A stretch of 64,000 bases of DNA, from positions 1,302,001 through 1,366,000 of the forward strand of contig CAVXFB010000003.1 of assembly GCA_963760935.1 (NCBI GenBank). Reading direction: 5' to 3'. This stretch comes from CAVXFB01 sp963760935 (GTDB lineage Bacteria; Planctomycetota; Planctomycetia; Pirellulales; Thermoguttaceae). Below the pieces are notes generated by a model. It saw only the letters and a list, made by a program, of their open reading frames with translations. It made no database searches and was not told the origin of the DNA. Positions 9,271-19,118 of the stretch are shown piece by piece; position 1 is the stretch's first letter; every line of letters begins with the position of its first letter. A program made the position numbers and the translations under genes.

Positions 9271-9833
9271 AAAACACGAGACTCGCCGTATTGGGAGCGA
9301 TGACGGCGATCACGATGGCCTATGTTCAGCAGGTCCGCGGCGACGGGGGCTTTTTGCGTCTCTCCGAACGCTCTGGCCCATACCGAGTCACGGTCTTCAC
9401 GTCGCCCACACCGTTGCGGGCCGGGCCGGTGGATTTCAGCGTTCTCGTCCAGGATGCGGTTACCTCAGCCGTACTGTCCGATACGCAAGTGGTGTTCCGC
9501 ATGACATCGCCGCGAGAGGCCAACCTGGACATGGAGCAACAAGCGACGTTCGGGGCGGCGACAAACAAACTGCTCAAAGCGGCGCAATTCGAGCTGCCCT
9601 CACCTGGAACATGGCAGGTAAATGTCGTCGTGGGCGGCCCCATGGGCCGGACCCGAATCAGGTTTCCGATCAACGTGTCCACCGCGATGCCCCGCTGGCT
9701 CGACATGGCGCCCTGGATCGCACTGCCGATCATGCCGATCGTGCTGTTCGGATTGCACGAAGGACTTGCCCCACGGAATCGACGCCGAAGAGGTTGCCAA
9801 GAGCCGTTTTCGGGGTCAGCGTATCGCCGTTAA
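9267..9833 (+). CDS. Exported YtkA/FixH-like protein, membrane anchored
   Basis: A 188-residue protein with an N-terminal signal (cleavage near VRGDG), a central beta-rich domain resembling YtkA-like domains, and one C-terminal helix (about 147-168) followed by a basic tail. Such domains occur near copper and oxidase assembly genes. The ATG overlaps the previous stop (ATGA), so it ends the respiratory operon. Its stop overlaps the stop of the opposite-strand cytochrome gene by a few bases. Family assignment is moderate. Confidence 0.75.
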   Translation: MKNTRLAVLGAMTAITMAYVQQVRGDGGFLRLSERSGPYRVTVFTSPTPLRAGPVDFSVLVQDAVTSAVLSDTQVVFRMTSPREANLDMEQQATFGAATNKLLKAAQFELPSPGTWQVNVVVGGPMGRTRIRFPINVSTAMPRWLDMAPWIALPIMPIVLFGLHEGLAPRNRRRRGCQEPFSGSAYRR

Positions 9834-11737
9834 AACTGGCTTGCGTGCTGTTTGCGTTGCACGGCCGGCACGTTGGTTAATCCTCTGATGTAGGCAACCA
9901 ACTGTTCCGGGCCAACGGTTCCCAACTTCCCTTTATAGGCCGGCATGAACGGCGGCTTGCCCTTCAGAATGGTCTGCTCCAAATCATCATTGGTATGGGC
10001 CACCTGCCAATCGAGATTGGTGAAGTCGGGGAGTTTGGGCATCACGGCGCGTATCTTGCTGAGCGGACGTCCGCCCGAGCCGTGACATTCGGCGCAGGTC
10101 TTGTCATAGGTCTGCTCGACCCTTGTTCGTACAGCCCCGGAGAGCGACACGGGCGGCTTGGGAACCGTCGGCGTCGTACCCTCTTTCTTGGCGGCCCGCG
10201 GCACGGGGCGTGGCGACGCCGCGGTGCCCACTCCCGCCCCATGATGGCAATCGGAACACGCCATGGTCTGCCAAATGCCGCCGATGCTCACCGGGTGTTG
10301 GAATGTCACTCCGCTTGGCGACGTGGTGGTTTGGGCTTCTGTACCGCTCCTTTGCGCCACGATGTCATGGCACGTATTGCAGTCGTGGGGTATCGTCTTG
10401 CCGTTCTCGCTCCGCTGTTGACCAAGGTGGCAGCGGAAACATCCCTTGTAATAGAGATGGCCGATGTTGTCGGGATAAACTTTCCAGTTCACGTTCATAC
10501 CGGGGAAGATGTTTTCAGAATATCGCTGCTCCGTCGCATTGACAGCCTGGCGAATCTCTGACAGTTTCTTCTTGTAGACGTTTGGATAGCCGGTCTTGTA
10601 ATACCCTTCGATATGCTTTGAGATGCTCGATGTCGCCTCTTCATTCGACCTGTAAGGCGAGGCCAGAGCCGAGACGGCCACGGCTTTGATATTGGGCAGA
10701 TCGACATCGATCTGCTTGAGATACATGGACATGTCGATGGCGTAGTCTGGGGTGTGGAAGACGTGCGCCGGACTGTTGTGGCAGTCTATGCAGTCCATAA
10801 CCTGCGGCGACAGGTGCTCGATCTCCGCTTTGGGCAGCCGGTTTGCCTGATTCTGGTAGACGGTCACTTCTCCGGTCTTCTTGTTGGTGGCTCGCACCCA
10901 GGCGATGTCCTGCCGCTGCCGGTCACGGGCAATGTACTCAATCTTGTACCCGATATTCATGTACCAGTGGATGCCTCCGGTCTGGTCGATTCCCGGATCC
11001 CCGCCGCCGGTATGAATGACCATCTGCACGGGCCAATAGGTGTTCTTTTTGTCGTAGAGGCGGTTGTGAAAGACCCAACTCCGGCCGCCGAAGAACTTTT
11101 CCGGCCAGTGGCACTGATGGCACTCAATCTCGGTGGGCTTCAAGTCGGCGATCGGCGTCGGGATCGGCCGTGGGTATCCCGCGTAGAGGACTTCGTAAAC
11201 GCGGCCCAGCCCCCGGACCTTTGATTTCTCGTACCAGCCCGGCCCGGGGCCGACATGGCAGGTGGTGCACCGTACGATGGCGTGCGTGGAGATTTGGTGC
11301 GTGACGTACTCCGGCTTCATCACCGTGTGGCATAGTTTGCCGCAAAACTTCACCGACTCAGTGTATTGGGAGGCTTGATAGACTCCTGCCGTACTGGCGA
11401 GTACGTAGAGGAACGTTCCCGCTGCGAAGATCAAGACGCCGTTTCTCGCGCTCGCGGCATTCAGGTCGATGCACGGCCAGCGGGGCTGTTCCCCGACTCC
11501 GCTCCTTCGCAGCACACGCGATTGGCGCCACATTCCCAAGGGAATCAATGCTAGCCCGACAACGATAACGACCGGCAGGGCCAGATAAATGAGAATTCCC
11601 ACGTAAGGGCCGCGCAACCAGCCGAAAATGCTCAAGGTCAGGAAGACACTGGCAGTCACGAACGAAACCGTGGCCACCACGGCTCCGATTCCGGTGATCC
11701 AATTGTAGGCCAGCAGCGGGAACTGTCGGTGCGTCAT
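9830..11737 (-). CDS. Membrane-anchored octahaem cytochrome c (NapC/NirT-like N-terminus)
   Basis: A 635-residue protein with three N-terminal hydrophobic helices and a large periplasmic part. Eight haem motifs are readable in order: CGKLCH (three residues between the cysteines), CTTCH, CHQCH, CIDCH, CFRCH, CNTCH, CSDCH and CAECH. The last sits in a class I cytochrome c-like domain ending near PFMPAYKGKLG. The N-terminal part resembles NapC/NirT quinol dehydrogenases, so it probably carries electrons from the quinone pool. It is convergent with the oxidase operon and followed upstream by a dihaem cytochrome gene on the same strand. Confidence 0.9.
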   Translation of the reverse strand: MTHRQFPLLAYNWITGIGAVVATVSFVTASVFLTLSIFGWLRGPYVGILIYLALPVVIVVGLALIPLGMWRQSRVLRRSGVGEQPRWPCIDLNAASARNGVLIFAAGTFLYVLASTAGVYQASQYTESVKFCGKLCHTVMKPEYVTHQISTHAIVRCTTCHVGPGPGWYEKSKVRGLGRVYEVLYAGYPRPIPTPIADLKPTEIECHQCHWPEKFFGGRSWVFHNRLYDKKNTYWPVQMVIHTGGGDPGIDQTGGIHWYMNIGYKIEYIARDRQRQDIAWVRATNKKTGEVTVYQNQANRLPKAEIEHLSPQVMDCIDCHNSPAHVFHTPDYAIDMSMYLKQIDVDLPNIKAVAVSALASPYRSNEEATSSISKHIEGYYKTGYPNVYKKKLSEIRQAVNATEQRYSENIFPGMNVNWKVYPDNIGHLYYKGCFRCHLGQQRSENGKTIPHDCNTCHDIVAQRSGTEAQTTTSPSGVTFQHPVSIGGIWQTMACSDCHHGAGVGTAASPRPVPRAAKKEGTTPTVPKPPVSLSGAVRTRVEQTYDKTCAECHGSGGRPLSKIRAVMPKLPDFTNLDWQVAHTNDDLEQTILKGKPPFMPAYKGKLGTVGPEQLVAYIRGLTNVPAVQRKQHASQF

Positions 11738-11791
11738 TTCCCTATTCGCGTGTGGAAACGAAGTGTCAGTCGCCGTTTACCAAATCAAGAA

Positions 11792-12507
11792 TTACTTCTT
11801 CTTTTCCTCCGCATGCTTCTGGGCAAATGTCCGCAGGTATCGAGTCAGTGTGGTAATGTCGAGTCCTTCCAGATCGCCCTTAAATGCCGGCATCCCTTCC
11901 GTACCACCGTGCAAAATGACCTTCTTCATCCCAGACATGGTGTGCGCGGCTTGCCATTGAGGGCTGGTGAAGTCAGGCAGCGCGGGAAACACAGCGTGCA
12001 ATTGGGCGTTCCGTCCATTGGCGCCGTGGCACCGCGCACAGAAGTCCTTGTAGTACTTTGCGGCGGTCGGTGGAGCCGACGGCTTGCCCGACGCCGACCC
12101 TCCTTTTTTGGCGCAAATTGTCTCAAGTATTGGACCATTTGATCAGCGGTAACACCGTCCAAATCGTTTTCAAACCCCGGCATTCCATCTTTGCCACCAT
12201 GCAGGATAACATTCCTTAGCGCCGTCGAAGTATGCACTTTTTGCCAGTTAGGGTCCTTGAAGTTGGGCAAATCTGGAAAGATTCTCAACAACTTCGGATT
12301 TTCTCCGTCCACACCGTGACAACTCGCACAACGATTCTTGTAGACGTCGGCGGCCGATGGTGGATCGGTTGCGGCCCAAACCGGCGCGCACGCCCAAAAC
12401 GCTACCGCCCACCAGATAAGGACACGCCGCCGATGCTGCCATCGCCACCGGCCGTCTCGGAGTTGTCGAGACCGAATCCTATCTTGCCGCTGCGTCAATG
12501 CGTTCAC
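11792..12507 (-). CDS. Dihaem cytochrome c with duplicated domain (frameshifted)
   Basis: An exported cytochrome made of two similar haem domains: CASCHGVDG...DLPNFKDPNWQ...ILHGGKDGMP and CARCHGANG...ALPDFTSPQWQ...ILHGGTEGMP. The second half lies in another frame; the break is at the A6 tract (12104-12109 on the plus strand), where seven A residues would restore one reading frame. The start is GTG at 12507, preceded by AGGAGG seven bases away, giving an N-terminal signal ending at VWAATD. A longer ORF from 12726 lacks such a site. It is the same-strand partner of the octahaem gene. Confidence 0.85.
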
Positions 12508-12658
12508 GGGAATGCCTCCTGTGAAGATGCCCACGTTTCGCCCAGTGTGCCTAGAAACTGAAAGACGCAAATTTATCCCCGTCCCGTTCAGGTCAACATC
12601 CGGATAATCCTTAGTCGGGTCCAGGAGATTCCATGAGTGGGTGGTGTCTGTCCGCATT

Positions 12659-12904
12659 CTACTCGGGGGTTTTGGAGTGGAAGGAGTGCAGCAAGAGATG
12701 TACGAGGGGAGCCAGAAGCACTGCAACCACCAGTGCGTACACTGCTTCGCCTACCAGGGCGTCAACAGTGGCAAACAGTCCGCCGCTAGGCGTCTTTAAC
12801 TCGTTCATTGGGCCATTGCATGTCGTTACCATTGCCGCATTTACCACGGCATCAAGCCAACTTAGCCCTTCCAGGCACCGGTAGTGCGCCAGTTGCCTTG
12901 CCAT
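12659..12904 (-). CDS. Small two-helix membrane protein, unknown function
   Basis: An 81-residue protein starting at MARQLAHYRC, with the segments GLSWLDAVVNAAM, NELKTPSGGLFATVDALVG and a strong C-terminal helix ending LAPLVHLLLHSFH. The layout recalls short planctomycete membrane proteins that look like parts of two-pore potassium channels, but no selectivity filter is visible. The ATG at 12904 is preferred to an upstream in-frame start at 13018 because hydrophobic homology-like sequence begins there. Confidence 0.5.
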   Translation of the reverse strand: MARQLAHYRCLEGLSWLDAVVNAAMVTTCNGPMNELKTPSGGLFATVDALVGEAVYALVVAVLLAPLVHLLLHSFHSKTPE

Positions 12905-13058
12905 TATACCCACCCATACAATAGGCCATCGCGACTGCGGCATGTGTTTTTGAAATATGCGGTTCCTCACGTTTTCTGGCTGGGACAAAGATGCTCTGCC
13001 GCTCGCCACAAGCTTCAAAACCCTGCGAGGTCATTTCGACTTCGCGTATATTTTCGCA

Positions 13059-13091
13059 GCCCCCACGTCATCCAAAATGTGGCGTGGGGGC
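13059..13091. other. Intergenic GC-rich hairpin
   Basis: A perfect 9-bp stem (13059-13067 with 13083-13091) encloses a 15-base loop, between a minus-strand gene to the left and a plus-strand gene to the right. No T-run follows, so it is not a typical terminator; it could be a regulatory structure. The rest of 12905-13290 shows nothing recognisable. Confidence 0.5.
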
Positions 13092-13290
13092 AGAAGACTG
13101 AACAAACACTTGCTGAAATGTTGAAATGGAGCGGGCGCTGGGCCTCGCAGGCATGGAAGAAATCGCGGGATGCCCGTCCGATTCTTCCTGGGTCGCGCTA
13201 TCGGCTTAAGGCCGGTACTACGCCTCAGGAGCATAGACCGGGCGAAGGAACTCGGAACACGTTGACACATCGCCACAGGAGGATCTTATC

Positions 13291-14010
13291 ATGGCATACG
13301 TCCCGCTCGACGAACCGGATGCCACCGGAACTACCCAGCAATTCTGGCGGAAGGAACAGATCCTAGAGGTTTGGGCCTTTCTTTTCCTCATTGGGCCCTC
13401 AATGGCCCTCTCCTTGTTTGCCATCCGCCGCGGCCAACTCAGTTTTACACTGGCGGCCACGGCGATCATATTGCGCGACCTCGCCTTGGTTTGCTTGATC
13501 CTATTCTTCCTCTGGCGTAATGGCGAATCACGCGACAGGATCGGCTGGAATCTCAGGAACGTGTGGCGAGAACTTATTCTGGGTATCGTGCTGTTCGTAC
13601 CGTTTTTCGGTGGCATGGCCTGCGTGGAATTCACACTCAGACAGGCCGGGCTTACCGTCCCGGCAACGCCGCTACCCTCTTTCCTGACGGCACGAGACCT
13701 GCTGCAGATGCTTCTCGCCGTGGCTCTGGTTGCGGTTGTGGCCGTGTCGGAGGAGACAATCTTCCGAGGTTATCTCCTGCTCCGTTTCGGGGCGACGATG
13801 CAAAGTATGGGCGCGGCGGTGATCTCCAGTTCGCTGATTTTCTGCCTCGGCCACGGCTATGAGGGAACCGCCGGTCTGGCGACCGTGGCGGTGATGGGGA
13901 TCGTCCTAGCTCTGGTCTACCTCTGGCGGCGAAGCCTCGTGGCCCCAATCGTTATCCACTTCCTCCAAGATTTCGTTGGTATCGTGCTTATACCTATGTT
14001 GGGATGGTAG
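13291..14010 (+). CDS. CPBP-family intramembrane metalloprotease
   Basis: A 239-residue polytopic protein of the CPBP/Abi family (Rce1-like). The signature is clear: E154-E155 in SEETIFRG with R159, H188 in CLGHGYEG and H223 in IHFLQD, each at the inner end of a hydrophobic helix. These residues form the metal and water site in the family. AGGAGG stands seven to eight bases before the ATG. It lies upstream of an HtrA-type protease on the same strand. Substrate unknown. Confidence 0.9.
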   Translation: MAYVPLDEPDATGTTQQFWRKEQILEVWAFLFLIGPSMALSLFAIRRGQLSFTLAATAIILRDLALVCLILFFLWRNGESRDRIGWNLRNVWRELILGIVLFVPFFGGMACVEFTLRQAGLTVPATPLPSFLTARDLLQMLLAVALVAVVAVSEETIFRGYLLLRFGATMQSMGAAVISSSLIFCLGHGYEGTAGLATVAVMGIVLALVYLWRRSLVAPIVIHFLQDFVGIVLIPMLGW

Positions 14011-14066
14011 TGCGGCAATCGGTAGGTTCGCTCAGTCTCGTAATCCGCTGTTTGGGGAGAGGAAGC

Positions 14067-15209
14067 ATGTCTAACGTCGAGTTCGTTCAGCGTCCCGGTC
14101 CGCGATCCAGTCTTCTGTGGCTGATGTTGGCAGTCTTCGTGCTGCTCGGTACCGCGTCATTGTGGAAATTTTTGCCACGTCGACCGGCAGGGCTGGATCC
14201 CGATGCGGTTCTGCGATCGGTGACCCCTCGGGGCGACCTGGCTGCTACAGAGAAAACGACCGTTGCCATCTTCCGCCGCAACTCGCCCTCCGTCGTCCAT
14301 ATCACGACCCTGGTCAATGCCGCAACCGATGTGTTCGGTTTAGATGTCCAGCAAGTTCCCGAGGGTACGGGTTCTGGCTTTGTGTGGGACAAGCAGGGGC
14401 GCATCGTCACCAACTTCCACGTGATTCGTGACGCCGACGTAGCGCAAGTCATATTGGCAGATCACTCCGGCTGGAAGGCTCGCCTCGTGGGCGCGTCTCC
14501 AGAAGCGGACCTAGCGGTCTTGGCCATCGACGCGCCGGAAGACCGTTTGCAGCCAATTCAAGTTGGTGCTTCGCACGATCTTGAGGTTGGGCAGAGTGTT
14601 TTTGCAATTGGAAACCCCTTCGGGTTGGACCACACATTGACGACGGGGATCGTCAGCGCGCTGGGCCGTGAAATTAGCGGTGAATCGGGGCAAACTGTCA
14701 AAGGCATGATCCAGATCGACGCCCCCATCAATCCGGGCAATTCCGGCGGCCCGCTGTTGGATAGTTCAGCTCGATTGATCGGCGTCAATTCGGCCATCGT
14801 CAGCCCTTCGGGAGCTTTTGCAGGGATCGGCTTTGCTATACCCGTGGATAAGGTTAATCGAGTCGTCACAGAACTGATTCGGCACGGAAAGATCATTCGT
14901 CCATCACTGGGCATCGAGCCGGCGCCCGATCAGTGGGTCGCGGAACTGGGGCTCAGCGGCGTACTGGTACTCGGTGTCGTGCCCGATGGCCCGGCGGCAA
15001 AGGCCGGGATACGAGCCACGCGCCAAACGCCAGACGGTCAGATCGAACTTGGCGACGTAATTGTGGCAATCGATGGGCATAAGGTCGCATCGGGCGACGA
15101 CTTGCTGAGCGCTCAAGAAAAGTACAAGGTCGGCGAAACGGTTATCGTGACCTTGCTTCGCAATGGGCAGCGGCGGGAAGTCAAGGTGACTTTGGCAGCG
15201 GCGCCGTAG
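14067..15209 (+). CDS. HtrA/DegP-like serine protease with one PDZ domain
   Basis: A 380-residue envelope protease. One N-terminal membrane helix (about 15-34) anchors it. The trypsin-like domain has the full triad: H118 (TNFHVI), D148 (EADLAVL) and S226 (GNSGGP). A single PDZ domain follows (about 285-375). ATG at 14067 with GAGAGGAAGC ahead of it is preferred over the upstream in-frame ATG at 14004, which overlaps the CPBP gene. Likely degrades misfolded envelope proteins. Confidence 0.94.
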   Translation: MSNVEFVQRPGPRSSLLWLMLAVFVLLGTASLWKFLPRRPAGLDPDAVLRSVTPRGDLAATEKTTVAIFRRNSPSVVHITTLVNAATDVFGLDVQQVPEGTGSGFVWDKQGRIVTNFHVIRDADVAQVILADHSGWKARLVGASPEADLAVLAIDAPEDRLQPIQVGASHDLEVGQSVFAIGNPFGLDHTLTTGIVSALGREISGESGQTVKGMIQIDAPINPGNSGGPLLDSSARLIGVNSAIVSPSGAFAGIGFAIPVDKVNRVVTELIRHGKIIRPSLGIEPAPDQWVAELGLSGVLVLGVVPDGPAAKAGIRATRQTPDGQIELGDVIVAIDGHKVASGDDLLSAQEKYKVGETVIVTLLRNGQRREVKVTLAAAP

Positions 15210-15284
15210 GTGGGTGCATTTCTTTTAGGATGTTGTGAGTTCACTGGCAACCGGGTTTTTAACGACGGCTGGAAAGGAGACACC

Positions 15285-15726
15285 ATGCCCCCCACCACAC
15301 GAGGCACCGTACCTGTGCAAGACAAAAGAAAGGCCCGCATCCAGTCGCTGCTGGCCGACCTGGCAAGTCCCAGTCCCGTGGTGCGGAAAAAACGCTAGCG
15401 GCACTAGTTGCCACTGGAAAACTCACCGTGCCTTCACTCATTCAACTACTGTCACATCGGAAGTCGCACGTGCGATGGGTAGCGGCCGAGGGGGTGGCCG
15501 TTTTGGGCCGAGATGGGCTGCGATCTTTGTTAGCGGCACTGCTCAAACGGGCTCAATCATGTTCGTTCTGCGAAAGCGCAAACCATATCTGTCACACTTT
15601 GGCAAGAAGGAAGAAACTCGCTCCAGTTTTGCGGCCTGTATTGGCAGCCCGAAGGAATCCGAGCCGGAAGTTGCGACGCCTTTGGCTGCTTATGCCGCAC
15701 TTTCGAGACTTAGAAAACTGTCTTGA
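15285..15726 (+). pseudogene. Small HEAT-repeat protein, two frame breaks
   Basis: Joined across two frame changes this reads as a HEAT-repeat protein of about 147 residues: SLLADLASPSPVVRKK, then LAALVATGKLTVPSLIQLLSH and VRWVAAEGVAVLG, then a C-terminal part ending LAAYAALSRLRKLS. The first break is at the A6 tract 15387-15392 (seven A would restore it); the second is near 15645-15660. A cysteine pair (SCSFC) is present. GGAAAGGAGAC precedes the ATG. With two breaks it may be truly decayed, though the pattern matches the base-calling problems elsewhere. Confidence 0.6.
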
Positions 15727-15800
15727 GAGGACGGCATCGCCAGCGCCTGCCTGCGTCATATCCACTGGCCGCCCATATCTAGCTGATGGAAAGAGTTGTC

Positions 15801-16493
15801 ATGCCAGATGAAGTCACACCTGACTATGAACCATGTGTCCTACGGGTCTTGCAGACCAAGAGCGAGACCAAGGCATTTTACGACAAGATCGCCAAAGTGT
15901 ACGATCTCTTGTCTGAGCGTTCCGAGCGTCCCATGCGGGAGGCCGGTCTGAAGATGCTCGCAGCGGTTCCAGGGGAGCACCTTTTGGAAATCGGCTTCGG
16001 AACTGGACATATCTTGGCCGAGCTTGCCGATGCCGTCGGGCCAACTGGAAGGGTCTTCGGCATTGACATCTCGCAGAACATGTTGGCCCACGCCAAGGAC
16101 CTGCTGATCGGCAAGGGTCTGCTTGACCGGGTCTCACTCCATTGCGGTGATGCCGAAAGCCTCCCCTACGGCAGTGATTTGATCGACGGGGTATTCACGT
16201 GCTTCACCCTCGAACTGTTTGACACGCCCGATATTCCCCAGGTGCTGGCAGAATGCAAGCGTGTCTTGCGGCCGGGCGGGCGCATCGTGGTCGTGGCCGT
16301 GTCCAAGGAAGGCAAGGAAAGGCTCATCATACATGCCTTCGGGTGGACGCATCGCCATTTCCCCAATCTCATGGATTGCCGACCGATCTACGTGCGCCGG
16401 GCATTAGAAGCGTCGGGCTTTGTCATCGAGGATTCGCTAACGGAATCCATGTGGGTTCCCGTGGAAATCGTGAGGGGCCGTAAGCCAAGCTAA
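15801..16493 (+). CDS. Class I SAM-dependent methyltransferase
   Basis: A 230-residue UbiE/COQ5-like methyltransferase. The SAM-binding motif I is LLEIGFGTGH (about residues 61-70), followed by the acidic GIDIS loop and a motif with FTLELFDTPDI, then LRPGGRIVVV. The substrate is unknown; the family includes quinone and small-molecule methyltransferases. GGAAAG before the ATG at 15801 supports this start; an in-frame ATG at 15786 is possible. Confidence 0.85.
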   Translation: MPDEVTPDYEPCVLRVLQTKSETKAFYDKIAKVYDLLSERSERPMREAGLKMLAAVPGEHLLEIGFGTGHILAELADAVGPTGRVFGIDISQNMLAHAKDLLIGKGLLDRVSLHCGDAESLPYGSDLIDGVFTCFTLELFDTPDIPQVLAECKRVLRPGGRIVVVAVSKEGKERLIIHAFGWTHRHFPNLMDCRPIYVRRALEASGFVIEDSLTESMWVPVEIVRGRKPS

Positions 16494-16671
16494 TGGCTGG
16501 GTTGATGAAAAGGGATCGCCCAGCCACGATCCGGGCAGAATCGCAAGTTATGGGGCCACTTCTGGCCTCAGCGCTACCGCTGGAGGAATCCTTGACGCCA
16601 CTGCGTTTGCCGAAGCGTCCAACGATCTGGTCACTTTGGGCGACTACTAGTGTTGCGGATCGGCATGACGG

Positions 16672-18835
16672 TCATTTTGTGACCGGGACGGGAGCGGACG
16701 GCACGTCCAGAAGCTGCCGGAAGGTGGCTGCATCTAGCGTCTCCCGTTTGATTAACTCCTGAGCCACTAGCTCCAGTTTATCGCGCTGCTGGGTGAGGAT
16801 CGACTTCGCGTCAAGATAGGCGGCATCCAGAAGCTTCTTTACCTCGTTGTCGATGTCGCGGGCGGTCTGCGGGCTGCAATCAGTCTGCGAGGTGCCGTCG
16901 CCCGCGGGCAGGAACATCGATGGGCGCTGCGCAATGCACCAAGCCCACCGATTCGCCCATCCCGTACAGACAAACCATGCGGCGAGCCAGCGTGGTGGCG
17001 TGTTCCAGGTCGTTCTCGGCCCCCGTGCTCACCTCGCTGAAGACCACCTCCTCGGAAGCACGCCCACCGAGCAGTCCTTTCATGCGATCCAAAAGCTCGG
17101 CGCGAGTCAGTAGGAACTGGTCGTCCGTGGGTAGCTGCAACGTGTAGCCCAGGGCGGCGCGGCCACGGGGCACGATGCTGATCTTGTGCACCGGGTCGGC
17201 ATGCTTACTGTAGGCGGCCACCAGGGCATGGCCCACCTCGTGGTAGGCCACGCGGCGCTTGCCTTGCTCGTCCAGGCGACGGCTCTTGCGCTCCGGGCCG
17301 GCCACTACCTTCTCGATGGCCTCTTCCAAGTCTTTCTGAGTGATCGCTCTCGACATGCGCCGTGCGGCCAGCAGGGCGGCCTCGTTGACGGCGTTGGCCA
17401 GGTCGGCTCCAGAAAAGCCGGGCGTACCCTGAGCGATCTTTCGCAGATCGACGCCATCAGCAAGAGGTTTGCCGCGGCAGTGGACTTTGAGTATCGCCTC
17501 CCGCCCAACCATATCTGGCGCGTCGATCACTACCTGACGGTCGAAGCGGCCAGGACGCAGCAGGGCCTTATCCAGGACCTCGGGACGGTTGGTGGCGGCC
17601 AGGAGTATGACGCCTACGTTGGCCTGAAACCCGTCCATCTCGACCAGAAGTTGATTGAGGGTCTGTTCGCGCTCGTCATTGACCGGCCCTAGATGCACGC
17701 CCCGCTCGCGCCCGATGGCGTCCAATTCGTCGATGAAGATGATGCAGGGGGCTTGTCGCTGGGCCTGCTCAAACAGGTCGCGAACCCGCGCCGCTCCCAC
17801 GCCCACGAACATCTCCACAAAGTCGCTGCCGCTGAGCGAAAAAAAGGGAACCTTGGCCTCGCCCGCGACCGCACGGGATAGCAGCGTCTTCCCGGTGCCC
17901 GGCAGTCCGACCAATAGCACGCCCTTGGGAATCCTGGCGCCCAGTGCGATGTAACGGTTGGGGTTCTTCAGAAAATCCACGACTTCCTGAAGTTCGTACT
18001 TGGCCTCGTCACAGCCGGCCACGTCGTCGAAGGTGACGCCCGTATCACGGTCGGCCACCAGCCGAGCCCGGCTCTTGCCGAAACTCATGACCGACTGTCC
18101 GGCGGTCCGCAGTCCTCGCGAGAGGAAGATCCACAAGACGACCATCACGCCGATCGGCAGCGCCCATGCATATAGGAGTTGGGAAATGAAGCTGGGGCGG
18201 ACGCCGCTGAAGGTGACCTTGGCTGCTTCGAGTTGGTCGACCAATTGTGTGTCCGGTTCGACCCGCTCCGTGCGGAACTGGAAGGGCTTGGCTTCCTCCT
18301 GCTTCTTGGTTGCGTCTTTGGTCGCTGGTTGCTTGCCGCTGCGGCCCTCTTCATTTTTTGCCGTTTTGCCACTCGCCGTTTCTCCCTTTTCCTTCGGGGA
18401 ACCTCCCGTTATGGTAGACGCCGATTTGTCGGCCGAGCCGGAAGGCGAATTACCGGACCCGGTCGGATGACTCGGTTTGCCGGACGAGATAACCGCTTTC
18501 GATTCATTCGACTTGCCCGCTGGGGCGGCTGGCGATTGGGACCGGGCGTCCTTGGGAACGATCCGGCCGGTGATTTCCAGGTCCCTGACCTCACATTCGG
18601 CTACCTCTCCCGCGGCAAGACGCTGCTTGAACTGGCTATACGGAATGGTCTTGACCGACATTTGGTGCAGTTGATCCTGCCACACCCAAAGCATCAGCAG
18701 CATCAGTGGGATGTACCAGAAAATAGACTGCCAGTTGGGCGTCTCGGGGGGCTTATCCAAGTTCTTTCGCGGCCCGGGGTCAAGTTTCGGGGTCCGCGCG
18801 GGGTCCGGGCTGGGATCAGCGGGAGTGTCGGGCAT
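16672..18835 (-). CDS. ftsH: ATP-dependent zinc metalloprotease FtsH (frameshifted near C-terminus)
   Basis: Membrane protease that extracts and degrades membrane and cytosolic proteins. Order of parts: proline-rich N-terminus, helix about 38-53, a periplasmic segment with a low-complexity Ser/Lys/Gly insertion (about 98-185), a second helix about 222-240, AAA+ domain with Walker A 310-317 (LPGTGKT) and Walker B IIFIDE 365-370, then the zinc motif HEVGH 532-536. The frame breaks near 16930-16942, where one extra base separates the main ORF (stop at 16880) from the expected C-terminal helices (DIDNEVKKLLDAAY), which end at 16672. The periplasmic insertion is long for the family. Confidence 0.93.
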
Positions 18836-19118
18836 GGTTGGGGTTTCCTGCGAACGGGCCCGCCTCCGGCGGCGCGATTGAAAACCTTACTCGTTTGCGA
18901 CGCGTCATTCTATCAATTCCGATGCTGGCTGGTAACCCGGTCGGCTCTGGCCATCACACACGATCCACAAGATTTCGTGCCCGACGGCAACTAATCCCAA
19001 GGAAGCTGACGCGAGCAGAGGGGTCTTGTTGTAGGGCCGTGAAACTGAATACAAGACCTTGCCAAAATCTTATGCCCAAGCCAGTGGGCAACGACTCGAC
19101 TCGATGGGGATTCCTATC

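Noticed and set aside
15285..15726. Programmed frameshifting as the reason for the broken frames
   Set aside because: No slippery heptamer plus downstream structure is common to the sites; direction and context vary, so base-calling error is simpler.
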